From: an uncultured Clostridia bacterium
GTDB lineage: Bacteria > Bacillota > Clostridia > Oscillospirales > Oscillospiraceae
DNA: 64,000 nt
NCBI GenBank assembly: GCA_946412355.1
Contig: CAMKGX010000001.1
Location: 62,001 to 126,000 of the forward strand
Direction of reading: 5' to 3'
Shown here: piece by piece, positions 50,067 through 58,732 of the stretch
Layout of the letters: the number at the start of each line of letters is the position of its first letter
Numbering within the stretch: the first letter of the stretch is position 1
Position numbers and translations under genes: made by a program
Notes under the pieces: model-generated
What the model saw: the letters and a program-made list of their open reading frames with translations, nothing else
Database searches by the model: none
What the model was told of the DNA's origin: nothing

Positions 50067-50575
50067 CATACCGACTCGTCCGTTCCCGCCGCCGCACGGT
50101 GGCCCTGGAGATCACCCGGGAGGGGGAAGTGGTGGTGCGTGCGCCGCTGCGGATGCCCCAACGGGATATCGACGCCTTTGTATCGTCCAAGCAGCGGTGG
50201 CTGGCGGAGCATTTGGCCCGGCAGCAGACGTACCGGGAGGCCCACCCGCCCTTGACCGAGGAGGAAAAGGAGACGTTGCGCCGCAGGGCCAAGGCGTATC
50301 TGCCACAGCGGGTGGACTACTACGCCGCCCTTATGGGCGTGACCCCCACGGCGGTGCATATCACCTCCGCCCGCACCCGGTTCGGCAGCTGCTCGGGGAA
50401 GAACAGTATCAGCTTTTCCCTGTACCTCATGCAGTATCCCGCCGAGGCTGTCGACTACGTGGTGGTACACGAGCTGGCCCACATCCGCCACCATGACCAC
50501 AGCCCTGCATTCTACGCCGAGGTGGCAAAGGTGATGCCCGACTACCGGCAGCGGCAGGCCCTGCTGCGGCCGTAA
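50063..50575 (+). CDS. YgjP-like zinc metallopeptidase (DUF45/SprT-like)
   Basis: A 170-residue predicted metalloprotease. Seen: YRLVRSRRRTVALEITREGEVVVRAP, RTRFGSCSGKNSISFSLYLM and the zinc site VVVHELAHIRHHDHSPAF (HExxH plus a downstream His). Found beside DNA-repair or restriction genes in other bacteria; here beside DUF1653. Start at 50063 by ATGA coupling, not the 49982 frame in the track. Confidence 0.85.
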   Translation: MTYRLVRSRRRTVALEITREGEVVVRAPLRMPQRDIDAFVSSKQRWLAEHLARQQTYREAHPPLTEEEKETLRRRAKAYLPQRVDYYAALMGVTPTAVHITSARTRFGSCSGKNSISFSLYLMQYPAEAVDYVVVHELAHIRHHDHSPAFYAEVAKVMPDYRQRQALLRP

Positions 50576-50633
50576 ATCATGAAATACCGGGCCAATACCC
50601 GGGAATGAATACACAAGGAGAACAACGGAAACG

Positions 50634-51662
50634 ATGAAAAGGATTTTTGCTTTACTGTTGGCTTTAACACTGGTATTTTTGATGACTGCCTGCGGCGGAA
50701 ACGCCCCTGCCACCGCCCCGGAGACCGAGCCGGAAACGGCGAGCGAACCCCAGGGCACAGACGTGAACATCTACGTGCTGTCCGGCCCCACCGGTATCGG
50801 CGCCATGAATCTCTGGGCCCGTTCTGACGCGGGGGAGACCGCCAACACCTATCATTTTACCATGCCCGGCGCCAACGACGAGGTGGTGGCGGCGGTATCC
50901 GGCGGCCAGGCGGACATCGCCTGCGTGGCCACCAACCTGGCGGCAACGCTGTACAACAAGACCCAGGGCGGCGTGTCCGTGCTGGCGGTGAACACCCTGG
51001 GCGTGCTGTCCATCCTGGCTCCCGTCGAGGCCCCTGCCGCCATCAGCGATTTGAAGGGTCGTACCATTTATTCCCCCGGCCAGGGCGCCAACCCCGAGTA
51101 TATTCTCCGCTACGTCCTCGCCGGCAACGGCCTTGACCCCGACAGCGACGTGGACATTCGCTTCGTGGGCGAGGGCAGCGAGCTGATGACCGTCTGGCAA
51201 TCCGACCCCGAGGCCCTCATCATGGCCCCCCAGCCGGTGGCTACCAGCCTGCTGATGCAGACGTTGGACAGTGTGCTGCCCGCTGTAAAGGCTTTTGACA
51301 TGACAGAGGAGTGGGATAAAATCGCAGGCGGCACCAGCACGTTGATGATGGGCTGCGTCATCGTCAATAACCAGTTCCTGGCGGATCATCCCGACGCGGT
51401 GGCCCTTTTCTTGACCGAGTACGCCGCCTCTATCGAGACCGCCCAGACCGACGTGGAGGGCACGGCAGCCCTGTGCGAGCAGTACGGCCTCATTCCCAAA
51501 GCGGCGCTGGCGGCCAAGGCCATCCCCCAGTGCGGCCTGACGTTCCTCACCGGTGAGGAGATGAAGGCGGGTCTTGCCGGCTATTTGCAGGTGATGTTCG
51601 ACGCCAACCCCAAGAGCGTAGGCGGCGCCATGCCGGCGGACGACTTCTACTATGGGGCGTAA
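50634..51662 (+). CDS. ABC transporter substrate-binding lipoprotein (SsuA/THI5-like)
   Basis: A 342-residue lipoprotein. Seen: signal peptide RIFALLLALTLVFLMTACGG with lipobox TAC, a Thr/Pro/Glu spacer, then a type II binding fold with VLSGPTGIGAMNLW, ANDEVVAAVSGGQADIACVATNLAA and LKGRTIYSPGQGANPEYILRYVL. Members bind sulfonates, nitrate/cyanate, thiamine precursors or other small molecules. No TPP riboswitch or sulfur genes are nearby, so the ligand is open. First of a three-gene operon. Confidence 0.82.
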   Translation: MKRIFALLLALTLVFLMTACGGNAPATAPETEPETASEPQGTDVNIYVLSGPTGIGAMNLWARSDAGETANTYHFTMPGANDEVVAAVSGGQADIACVATNLAATLYNKTQGGVSVLAVNTLGVLSILAPVEAPAAISDLKGRTIYSPGQGANPEYILRYVLAGNGLDPDSDVDIRFVGEGSELMTVWQSDPEALIMAPQPVATSLLMQTLDSVLPAVKAFDMTEEWDKIAGGTSTLMMGCVIVNNQFLADHPDAVALFLTEYAASIETAQTDVEGTAALCEQYGLIPKAALAAKAIPQCGLTFLTGEEMKAGLAGYLQVMFDANPKSVGGAMPADDFYYGA

Positions 51663-52395
51663 CGGCGGGAAATACGCTGCGGCAGCGGTGTTCTGGCTGG
51701 CGGTGTGGCAGCTTGTCGCCGCTGCGGCCAACCGAACACTGCTGATTCCCATTCCCACGCCGCTGGACACGGCGGCGGCCCTGTGGCGCTTTGCCGGGCA
51801 GGGCAGCTTCTATCTGACGGTGGGGGCCTCGCTGCTGCGGATTCTGGCGGGCTTCCTCTCGGCGCTTATCGTGGGCACGGTGTGCGCCGTGCTGTCCGCC
51901 AAGTGGGAGTGGTTTCACATTCTGACAGCCCCGCTGTTGCACTTGATTCGGGCTATTCCGGTGGCCAGCTTTACCATTCTGGTGTTTTTGTGGGTCAGCC
52001 GGGGCCGCATTCCCAGCGCCATCAGCTTTTTCACTGTGCTGCCCATTGTGTGGGCCGACGTGGAGAGCGGCATCCGCACGGCGGACAGGCAGCTTTCCGA
52101 GATGGCCCGGGTGTTCGGCATGGGCCGCTGGCAGATTCTGCGGCGCATCACGCTGCCGGAGGCGGTACCTTTCTTCCGCACCGCTGTGGCCGGGGGTCTG
52201 GGCTTTGCCTGGAAATCCGGCGTGGCGGCGGAGGTGATCTGCCGCAGTCAACAGTCCCTGGGCAATCTGCTGTGGGCGGGCAAAACCTCCGTCAGCTATG
52301 ATGAGGTGTTTGCCGTCACGCTGGTGATCGTGCTGCTCAGCGCCGTCCTCCAATGGGTGGCCCGGCGGATACTGAAAGGGGGCGTTGAGGCGTGA
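51652..52395 (+). CDS. ABC transporter permease (SsuC-like)
   Basis: A 247-residue inner-membrane permease with about six helices. Seen: the EAA loop coupling to the ATPase, FGMGRWQILRRITLPEAVPFFRTAVAGGLGFAWK. Overlaps the binding-protein gene by 11 nt and the ATPase gene by 4 nt. Confidence 0.85.
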   Translation: MGRNGGKYAAAAVFWLAVWQLVAAAANRTLLIPIPTPLDTAAALWRFAGQGSFYLTVGASLLRILAGFLSALIVGTVCAVLSAKWEWFHILTAPLLHLIRAIPVASFTILVFLWVSRGRIPSAISFFTVLPIVWADVESGIRTADRQLSEMARVFGMGRWQILRRITLPEAVPFFRTAVAGGLGFAWKSGVAAEVICRSQQSLGNLLWAGKTSVSYDEVFAVTLVIVLLSAVLQWVARRILKGGVEA

Positions 52396-52952
52396 TTACC
52401 CTGGAAAACGTGACCTTCGGCTACACGCCCCGGCGGATGCTCATCGAAAACCTGTCCCTGACGGCAGCGCCCGGGCAGCCTGTCTGCCTGTGGGGCCCCT
52501 CGGGCTGCGGCAAGACCACGGTGCTGCGGCTGGTGATGGGGCTGGAAAAGCCCCGCTCAGGTAAAATCATCCGCCCGGAGGGACTGCGGATTTCCGCGGT
52601 ATTCCAGGAGGACAGGCTGATTCGCACCAAAACAGCCCTGGAAAACGTGGCGCTCTTTTGCCCGGAAGAGGAGGCGGAGGAGATGCTGCGCCGCCTGGGG
52701 TTGGGCGATGGGCGCAACCAGCGTCCCGCAGCCCTGTCCGGCGGCATGCGGCGGCGGGTGGCCCTGGCCCGGGCCCTGGCCCATCCCTTCGAGGCGTTGG
52801 TGCTGGACGAGGCCCTCACCGGCCTGGACGACGATACCAAGGCCATCTGCCTTGACGCCATCCGTGAGGCGGCGGCAGGGAAATATCTGCTGCTGGCCAC
52901 CCACGACAGGGCCGAGGCGGAAGCCCTGGGCGCCACAATCGTCACATTATAA
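52392..52952 (+). CDS. ABC transporter ATP-binding protein, short (SsuB-like)
   Basis: A 186-residue ATPase, shorter than usual SsuB (~250). Seen: Walker A GPSGCGKTT, signature LSGGMRRRVALARAL, Walker B ALVLDEAL (Ala where Pro is common) and the His switch ATHDRAEA. It ends soon after the His loop, so the regulatory C-terminal part is missing. GTG start overlapping the permease stop. Confidence 0.85.
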   Translation: MITLENVTFGYTPRRMLIENLSLTAAPGQPVCLWGPSGCGKTTVLRLVMGLEKPRSGKIIRPEGLRISAVFQEDRLIRTKTALENVALFCPEEEAEEMLRRLGLGDGRNQRPAALSGGMRRRVALARALAHPFEALVLDEALTGLDDDTKAICLDAIREAAAGKYLLLATHDRAEAEALGATIVTL

Positions 52953-52972
52953 AAAACGGGTTATAAAGAATA

Positions 52973-53002
52973 AAAGAGAGGCGCAAAAGCGTCTCTCTTT
53001 TA
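52973..53002 (+). terminator. Terminator of the ABC transporter operon
   Basis: AAAAGAGAGGCGC-AAAA-GCGTCTCTCTTTT. Confidence 0.85.
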
Positions 53003-53272
53003 CTTCGTCAGAACATTTTTGAGGAGGTCGACTGTCAACAACTGCGCGGAGTGACCCGCGCAGTTGCGGCAGCCTTTGAGGATAGAAAGGAAAAGCAATT
53101 CAGTAATGAATTACAATGCGTACATTACACCATAAGGAAAAAATTGTAAAGCGACAAAATATCAATTTAGCATGATAAAATGTAATATATGCCGAACGCA
53201 CAGGGGCAGGGTCGCAGTATTGCTCGCAATTTGTCAATTATATAGAATAAACGAGGAAATCGGAAGGATAGC
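53003..53272. other. Low-GC intergenic stretch with one hairpin
   Basis: About 270 nt without a supportable gene. It holds the hairpin CAACTGCGCGG-AGTGA-CCCGCGCAGTTG (53039-53066) and an A/T-rich segment. The 226-aa track ORF from 53172 has no SD and runs into the LysR gene in another frame. Confidence 0.5.
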
Positions 53273-53301
53273 TTGCTTTTATCGGCTCATTACTGTATAC
53301 T
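53273..53301 (+). promoter_or_regulatory. Promoter of the LysR gene
   Basis: TTGCTT, 17-nt spacer, TATACT; 33 nt before the start. Confidence 0.6.
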
Positions 53302-53334
53302 TAAAGATGAAATATTGTCATGTGGAGGTGCGCC

Positions 53335-54207
53335 GTGGACAGCAAGAAACTGGAAGCGCTGGTGACGGCGGTGGAGCTGGGCAGCTTCACCCAGGCGGCG
53401 GCCCAGCTTGGCTACACCCAGTCCGGCATGACCCACATGATGAACAGCCTGGAAAAGGAGCTGGGCTTTGCGGTGCTGGTGCGCTCCCGCAGCGGTGTGC
53501 ATCTCACGGCGGCAGGGGAGCGGGTATTTCCTCTCGTAAAGGACTGCCTGCGGTCCCATCGGATGTTGGAGCGGGAGATACGCATGGTCAACAGCCGCAA
53601 GGAGGACGCCATCCGCGTGGCGTCCTACGGCAGCATTGCCACCCACTGGCTGCCGGCGGTAATACGGCAGTTTCGCGCCGAGCACAGAGAAATCAGCGTG
53701 GATTTGCGTGTTGGCTCCGTAGAGGAGGTGTTCCGGGCCGTCCGGGAGGGCAGGGTAGACGTGGCCTTTACCAGCCGCCGCGACAGCAGCGACCTGGGCT
53801 GGCTCCCGCTGAAAGACGACCCGCTGCTGGCGGTGCTGCCCCTGGACTATGACGTGCAGGGGGCGGACAGCTTTCCCATGGAGGCCTTCTCCGGCAAGGA
53901 TTTTTTCATGCCTGCCATGGGTTTTGAGGTGGACATTTTGCCGCCTTTGAGCCGCCGGGGCGTCACCCCCAACATCCAGAATACCCAGGTCAGCGACAGC
54001 GCTGTCATCTCTCTGGTGGAGCAGGGCCTGGGGCTCAGCATCCTGTCGGAGCTGGTGCTGACGGGCCGCCGCGACGCCGTCCAGGCGCTGCCCCTGATGC
54101 CGCCTGCGGTCCGGGAGCTGGGCATCGCCTACCGCAGCAACGAGCCCCTTGCTCCCCTGACCCGCCAATTCATGCGCACGGCTCAGGAGACCATACAAAA
54201 TCTTTAA
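53335..54207 (+). CDS. LysR-family transcriptional regulator
   Basis: A 290-residue regulator: N-terminal winged helix (KLEALVTAVELGSFTQAAAQLGYTQSGMTHMMNSLEKELGF, residues 3-45) and a C-terminal effector-binding domain. The GTG start at 53335 follows TGGAGGTG; the track start at 53320 precedes that SD. The upstream transporter or downstream DUF2156-GNAT gene may be its target, but no T-N11-A site was identified with confidence. Confidence 0.9.
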   Translation: MDSKKLEALVTAVELGSFTQAAAQLGYTQSGMTHMMNSLEKELGFAVLVRSRSGVHLTAAGERVFPLVKDCLRSHRMLEREIRMVNSRKEDAIRVASYGSIATHWLPAVIRQFRAEHREISVDLRVGSVEEVFRAVREGRVDVAFTSRRDSSDLGWLPLKDDPLLAVLPLDYDVQGADSFPMEAFSGKDFFMPAMGFEVDILPPLSRRGVTPNIQNTQVSDSAVISLVEQGLGLSILSELVLTGRRDAVQALPLMPPAVRELGIAYRSNEPLAPLTRQFMRTAQETIQNL

Positions 54208-54222
54208 GCGACGAGGAATGAT

Positions 54223-55620
54223 ATGTTACAGTTTCATCCGCTGGAGCAGCGGGATATCCCCTATTTGAGAGCGTATTACGCCCGGTGCGGCTACCGCCTG
54301 TGTGAGTATGCCGTGGGCACCAAGTATATGTGGCGCAGCTATCTCCACCCGGCCTGGGCGGAGGAGGCGGGCTGCCTCATCATCCGCAACACCATCGAGG
54401 GCAAGGTGCAGTTCGACTACCCCATTCCCGGCGAGCACGGCGACGAGGACGCCGCCCTCACAGCCATAGAGCGCTATTGCACCGAAAAGGGCATCCAGCC
54501 GGTGCTGTCGGTGGTGCCGGAGGCGAAAGCGCCCCTCTTGACCGCCCGCTACCCCCGGGTGGAGGTGCTGAATCTCCGGGTGTGGAAGGATTACATTTAC
54601 CGCGCCCAGGACTTGACTGCCTTTGCCGGACGCCATTACAGCGGCCAGCGCAACCATATCCACCGCTTCCGCCGGGAACATCCCGACGCCTTTTTCCGTC
54701 CTATTATAGAAGAGGACGGCGCGCTGCTGGCCCGGTTCTGGGAGGATTACGGCGCCGAGTTCAGCAAGGAGGACAAGCTGGCCCAGTGGGAGCTGGAGGA
54801 GGCCCGGGAGATGTTTAACCAGCTGGGCACCGGGGCCTTTATCGCCGGCGGCATGATGGACGGCGACAGGCTCATCGCCGTGTGCCTGGCGGAGAAGTGC
54901 GGCGACACGCTGGTGGACCACATTGAAAAGGCGCTGTATTCCTACGACGGCGTGTACCCCACCATGGTGCAGGAGTTCGCCGCCCGCTACGCCGCCGACT
55001 GCCAGTGGATCAACCGGGAGGACGACGCCCGGGACAAGGGGCTGCGCACCTCCAAGCTGCAATATCTCCCGGCGGAGCTGGGCAGCAAATACCACTTTGC
55101 CGTGGGCAACGAGCTGGAGCTGCTGGAGGCCATTCCCACCCTCCACACCGACCGCCTGACCCTGGATGCCCTGACAGAGAGGGATAAAGCCGCCTACAAC
55201 GCCCTGTGCCTGGACGATGACCGTAACCGCTGGTGGGGCTACGACTACCGCACCGACCTCCAAGGCCCATTGACAGAGGACTATTTTCTGGACGTGGCCC
55301 GGGAGGACTTCTCCCGCCGCCAGGCCGTGAATTTCGCCCTGCGGCTGGAGGGACAGTGCATCGGCGAGGCGGTGCTGTACAACTGCGACTGGCGGGGCGG
55401 CATGGAGTTGGGCTGCCGCGTGGCCCCGGCCTACGCCGGCCACGGCTACGGCACCGAGGCCTTTGCCGCCGTGGCGGAATGGGCACTGTACCGCCTGGGA
55501 CTTGCCAAAGTGGTGGCAAAGTGCTATCGCGAGAACGAGCCCTCCTTCCGCATGCTGTCCTCCTGTATGCGCAAGGTGGGGGAGGACGAAACCTTCTTCT
55601 ATTTTGAGAAAACAGTATAA
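54223..55620 (+). CDS. DUF2156-GNAT fusion protein
   Basis: A 465-residue two-part protein. Residues ~1-295 look like DUF2156, the GNAT-like fold of aminoacyl-phosphatidylglycerol transferases (YARCGYRLCEYAVGTKYMWRSYL, QRNHIHRFRREHP, FINREDDARDKGLRTSKLQYLP-type end). Residues ~300-465 are a standard GNAT acetyltransferase (TLHTDRLTLDALTERD, VAPAYAGHGYGTEAFAAVAEWAL acetyl-CoA site). No transmembrane part, unlike MprF. The acceptor is unknown; lies 15 nt after the LysR gene, so possibly co-transcribed. Confidence 0.82.
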   Translation: MLQFHPLEQRDIPYLRAYYARCGYRLCEYAVGTKYMWRSYLHPAWAEEAGCLIIRNTIEGKVQFDYPIPGEHGDEDAALTAIERYCTEKGIQPVLSVVPEAKAPLLTARYPRVEVLNLRVWKDYIYRAQDLTAFAGRHYSGQRNHIHRFRREHPDAFFRPIIEEDGALLARFWEDYGAEFSKEDKLAQWELEEAREMFNQLGTGAFIAGGMMDGDRLIAVCLAEKCGDTLVDHIEKALYSYDGVYPTMVQEFAARYAADCQWINREDDARDKGLRTSKLQYLPAELGSKYHFAVGNELELLEAIPTLHTDRLTLDALTERDKAAYNALCLDDDRNRWWGYDYRTDLQGPLTEDYFLDVAREDFSRRQAVNFALRLEGQCIGEAVLYNCDWRGGMELGCRVAPAYAGHGYGTEAFAAVAEWALYRLGLAKVVAKCYRENEPSFRMLSSCMRKVGEDETFFYFEKTV

Positions 55621-55653
55621 ATCCCCAATTCACAGAGAAAGGGGGGGTGGCCT

Positions 55654-56592
55654 ATGGCTGCCGGAAGAAAAAGAAAACGCTACCGCGGCAGACGGCTGCG
55701 GCCCCAGTTCATATTGTTCTGCGCCGTGATGGTGGCGCTGGTGTGCGGCGGGGCGCTGCTGCTGCGCCGGGCCCCGGTATTCCGCCATAACGCCACCCCC
55801 GTCCAAAGCGGCGACCCGGCGACGGGCGACCTATCCGCCATCCCGGCGGGCTACGTTACCGCGGAGGGTGACATCCACAGCGGCTCTCTGATTCTGGTGA
55901 GCAACGACCACCCCTACACCTTCCCGGCGGACGTGGAGCTGGTGACCACCTTGGAGCAGAATATCAGCGGCTACATGGCCCGGGACTACACGGTGAAGCA
56001 GGAAAAGACCGCCTTTGCCGCCTTTGACAGCCTGTTCCGCGCCTTTGCCAACGCCACCGGCAGGGAGGACGTGAACATCTCCTCCGCCTACCGCAGCTAC
56101 GACGAGCAGCAGGCGGTGTACGCCGCCTCTGTGGCGGAAGACGGACAGGACCACGCCGACAGCTACGTGACCCAGCCGGGCTGCAGCGAGCACCACACCG
56201 GCCTGGCGGTGGACCTGACCCGCTACGATGTGCGGACGGGCCATTCCTACGATTTCACCGGTGAGGGGGAGTATGGCTGGATTCACACCCATGGCCCGGA
56301 ATACGGCGTCGTCATGCGCTACGCCGCCGATAAGGAAGCCATCACCGGCATCGCCGAGGAGAGCTGGCACCTGCGGTACGTGGGCGTGCCCCACGCCGCC
56401 TACATGGCCGAGCACAACCTGTGCCTGGAGGAATATTTGGATCTGCTGCGGGACTATCCGGTGTCCAGTCCGCTGCGGTATAAGGGTTGCCGCATTTACT
56501 TCTGCCCCGAGGGGCAGCTCTACGTGCCGGAGAGCGAAGCGTACATCCTGTCCGGCAATAACGTGGATGGTTTTATCGTGACAGTTTCGTAA
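55654..56592 (+). CDS. vanY: VanY-type D-alanyl-D-alanine carboxypeptidase
   Basis: A 312-residue M15 peptidase trimming the stem peptide of peptidoglycan. Seen: an N-terminal membrane anchor (FILFCAVMVALVCGGALLL) after a basic start, ISSAYRSYDEQQAVYA, the zinc motif SEHHTGLAVDLTRYD (HxxxxxxD) and ESWHLRYVG (catalytic Glu and third ligand His). No other van genes are present, so this is a housekeeping wall enzyme. AAAGGGGGGG SD. Confidence 0.9.
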   Translation: MAAGRKRKRYRGRRLRPQFILFCAVMVALVCGGALLLRRAPVFRHNATPVQSGDPATGDLSAIPAGYVTAEGDIHSGSLILVSNDHPYTFPADVELVTTLEQNISGYMARDYTVKQEKTAFAAFDSLFRAFANATGREDVNISSAYRSYDEQQAVYAASVAEDGQDHADSYVTQPGCSEHHTGLAVDLTRYDVRTGHSYDFTGEGEYGWIHTHGPEYGVVMRYAADKEAITGIAEESWHLRYVGVPHAAYMAEHNLCLEEYLDLLRDYPVSSPLRYKGCRIYFCPEGQLYVPESEAYILSGNNVDGFIVTVS

Positions 56593-56595
56593 AGA

Positions 56596-56626
56596 AAACA
56601 CCGAAGGACGGCTCCTTCGGTGTTTC
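56596..56626. terminator. Bidirectional terminator
   Basis: AACACCGAAGGA-CGGC-TCCTTCGGTGTTT between VanY and the convergent small genes. Confidence 0.85.
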
Positions 56627-56629
56627 CTG

Positions 56630-57064
56630 TTACATAAACTGGCGCATCTCCATGCCCAGCTGCTCCTCCACCGCCACCAGCGTGCGGCACAGCGCCCGGG
56701 CGGGCACCTCCGCCCCTTTGTACTGATCCAGATAGCCCCGCAGCGACTTGGCGCCCATGTGGCAGCCGTCGGAAATCAGAGACGCCACCGACTTGTCGCT
56801 GTGGTTTACGGTGAGATGGGCGGCGGTTTTCATCTCCGCCATCTTCCGGGCCACGGGATGGGGCTCCTTCTCGTTGCCGCCGCACTTTTCCAGCATGGTC
56901 TGTACCTCCCGGCCGATCCATTCGTGCTGCTGGCGGCTGGTGTTCAGCAGCGCTTTCAGGGCAGGGGCCTGGGCGTGCTCTCGTACGCCGTCCAGGGAGT
57001 CGGTGGCCATCTTCACCCCGGCGTCGCACTCCTTCAGCAGATGCAGTGTATCGTTGTTGGTCAT
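56630..57064 (-). CDS. Small helical protein, DUF2383/ferritin-like
   Basis: A 144-residue all-helical protein (DTLHLLKECDAGVKMATDSLDGV, LLNTSRQQHEWIGREVQTML, SVASLISDGCHMGAKSLRGYLDQY). The four-helix pattern recalls DUF2383/PA2169-like proteins, but the Glu/His metal ligands are not complete, so metal binding is doubtful. AAGGAGG SD. Function unknown. Confidence 0.65.
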   Translation of the reverse strand: MTNNDTLHLLKECDAGVKMATDSLDGVREHAQAPALKALLNTSRQQHEWIGREVQTMLEKCGGNEKEPHPVARKMAEMKTAAHLTVNHSDKSVASLISDGCHMGAKSLRGYLDQYKGAEVPARALCRTLVAVEEQLGMEMRQFM

Positions 57065-57076
57065 AACGCGTCCTCC

Positions 57077-57256
57077 TTAAAATGCCTGGGGGCGGTCCTC
57101 AAAGGAGAGGTTTTCCGCCTCCCGCTGCAAATCGTCCATGGTGCGGATGCCCAGCCCCCACAGCTTTTCCTGGGCCTGGGGCGACAGGGCGTAAAAGTAC
57201 TCGTAGGCGACGGCGTCGCCGTTCAAAAGATCGTTCAAATCCGTATTCTGCCACAT
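57077..57256 (-). CDS. Small acidic protein (59 aa)
   Basis: A 59-residue acidic ORF (MWQNTDLNDLLNGDAVAYEYF..., with YALSPQAQEKLWGLGIRTMDDL). Start at 57256, after GGAGGTG; the longer track frame from 57325 runs back across the obg stop. Its SD is the right arm of the obg terminator hairpin, so translation may be masked by that structure. No known family. Confidence 0.6.
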   Translation of the reverse strand: MWQNTDLNDLLNGDAVAYEYFYALSPQAQEKLWGLGIRTMDDLQREAENLSFEDRPQAF

Positions 57257-57293
57257 AAAAAACACCTCCGCGCCTATTTTGCGCGAAGGTGCT
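57257..57293 (-). terminator. Terminator of obg, overlapping the next SD
   Basis: GCACCTTCGCGC / GCGCGGAGGTG followed by T6 on the minus strand; the 3' arm contains GGAGGTG. Confidence 0.65.
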
Positions 57294-57308
57294 TCTTTTA
57301 TACAATGT

Positions 57309-58589
57309 TTACCGCTGATATTCAAACTCCAGGTCGTACATGGACACGATATCGCCGTCCTGGATGCCCATGGCCTCCAGCTGGTCGAACAGGCCGGACT
57401 GGCGCAGCATCTTGTCGAAATATAGGCGGCTCTCGTAGTCGGAGAAATTGATGTTGCCCATAAGCCGCTGCAGCCAGGGGCCCTCCACCAGCCAGGTGTT
57501 GTCCTCCCGCTCGATGTGGAGCGGCTCGCTGGTGTCCACCTGGGGCGGACGGGGCACGTACTCCGGCTCGTACACCGTGACAGGGGGCAACTCCTGGAGC
57601 CGCTGGCCGATGAGCTGCACCAGCTCCCGGGTGCCCTGGTGGGTGGCGGCGGACATGGCCAGCACCGGATAGCCCAGGGCGGCCACGTGGGCGCGGAAGT
57701 CCTCCAAAAGCTGGGGGTCAGAGAGCAAATCCGTCTTGTTGGCCACCACGATCTGGGGCCGGGTAGCCAGGTCGGGGGAGTACTGCTTCAATTCCTCGTT
57801 GATGGCGTCGAAGTCGGCGATGGGGTCCCGGCCCTCACTGCCGCTGACGTCCACCAGATGCACCAGCAGTCGGCAGCGGTCAATGTGCCGCAGGAAGTCG
57901 TGGCCCAGGCCGGCGCCCTCGCTGGCGCCCTCAATGATGCCGGGGATGTCCGCCATCACGAAGCTGACGCCGTCGTCCACGTACACCACACCCAGGTTGG
58001 GGTAGAGGGTGGTGAAGTGGTAGTTGGCGATCTTGGGATGGGCCTTGCTGACCACGGACAGGAGGGTGGATTTGCCCACGTTGGGGAAGCCCACCAGACC
58101 CACGTCTGCCAGCAGCTTCAGCTCCAGCACCACGTCGTGGGCCTCGCCGGGCAGGCCCGCCTTGGCAAACCGGGGCACCTGCCGGGTGGGGGTGGCGAAG
58201 TGCTGGTTGCCCCAGCCGCCCCGGCCGCCCTTGCACAGCACGAAGGGCTCGTCGGTGGACATGTCCTTGATGATCTCGTTTGTCTCCGCGTCGCGGACAA
58301 GGGTGCCCCGGGGCACCCGGATGGTGAGGTTCTCGCCGTCCCGGCCGCTTTTGCGTCCGCCGGCGCCGTCCACACCATTTGACGCCACATATTTGCGCTT
58401 GTAGCGGAAGTCCATCAGCGTGGACATGTGGTCGTCCACCACCAGGATGATGGAGCCGCCGTCGCCGCCGTCACCGCCGTCGGGGCCGCCGGCGGCCACG
58501 TACTTCTCCCGGTGGAAGGCCACCGCGCCGTTGCCGCCGTTGCCGGCCCGGCAGGTGATGCGGGCCTTATCAATAAAACCAGTTGCCAT
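57309..58589 (-). CDS. obg: GTPase ObgE/CgtA
   Basis: A 426-residue essential GTPase in 50S ribosome assembly and stress control. Seen: Gly-rich Obg fold (AGNGGNGAVAFHREKYVAAGGPDGGDGG), G1 GFPNVGKST, G3 DIPGIIEGA, G4 NKTD, and a C-terminal OCT domain with YESRLYFDKML. SD GAGG before ATG. Separate promoter from rpmA, although adjacent to the ribosomal-protein operon as in most Firmicutes. Confidence 0.96.
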   Translation of the reverse strand: MATGFIDKARITCRAGNGGNGAVAFHREKYVAAGGPDGGDGGDGGSIILVVDDHMSTLMDFRYKRKYVASNGVDGAGGRKSGRDGENLTIRVPRGTLVRDAETNEIIKDMSTDEPFVLCKGGRGGWGNQHFATPTRQVPRFAKAGLPGEAHDVVLELKLLADVGLVGFPNVGKSTLLSVVSKAHPKIANYHFTTLYPNLGVVYVDDGVSFVMADIPGIIEGASEGAGLGHDFLRHIDRCRLLVHLVDVSGSEGRDPIADFDAINEELKQYSPDLATRPQIVVANKTDLLSDPQLLEDFRAHVAALGYPVLAMSAATHQGTRELVQLIGQRLQELPPVTVYEPEYVPRPPQVDTSEPLHIEREDNTWLVEGPWLQRLMGNINFSDYESRLYFDKMLRQSGLFDQLEAMGIQDGDIVSMYDLEFEYQR

Positions 58590-58629
58590 AGTGAAAATAC
58601 CTCAAATCCAGTGTACCATTTTCCGACCC

Positions 58630-58658
58630 ATTTTATCCGAAAACCCGCCGTCCGTCAA
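58630..58658 (-). promoter_or_regulatory. Promoter of obg
   Basis: Minus strand: TTGACG (58653-58658), 17-nt spacer, TAAAAT (58630-58635). Confidence 0.65.
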
Positions 58659-58688
58659 GAGGCGGGGCGGCAGACCGTTTTTTCAGAA

Positions 58689-58724
58689 GAAAAAAAGTTC
58701 CCAGCCGGATGGCTGGGAACTTTT
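58689..58724 (-). terminator. Terminator of the rplU-prp-rpmA operon
   Basis: AGTTCCCAGCC-GGAT-GGCTGGGAACT with T7 on the minus strand. Confidence 0.88.
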
Positions 58725-58732
58725 CACATCAA

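Noticed and set aside
50576-50633. TPP or other riboswitch before the THI5-like transporter
   Set aside because: Only 58 nt separate the genes, too short for a TPP riboswitch, and no conserved core is visible.
53172-53852. 226-residue ORF starting in the AT-rich island
   Set aside because: No SD, and most of it is an out-of-frame reading of the LysR gene.
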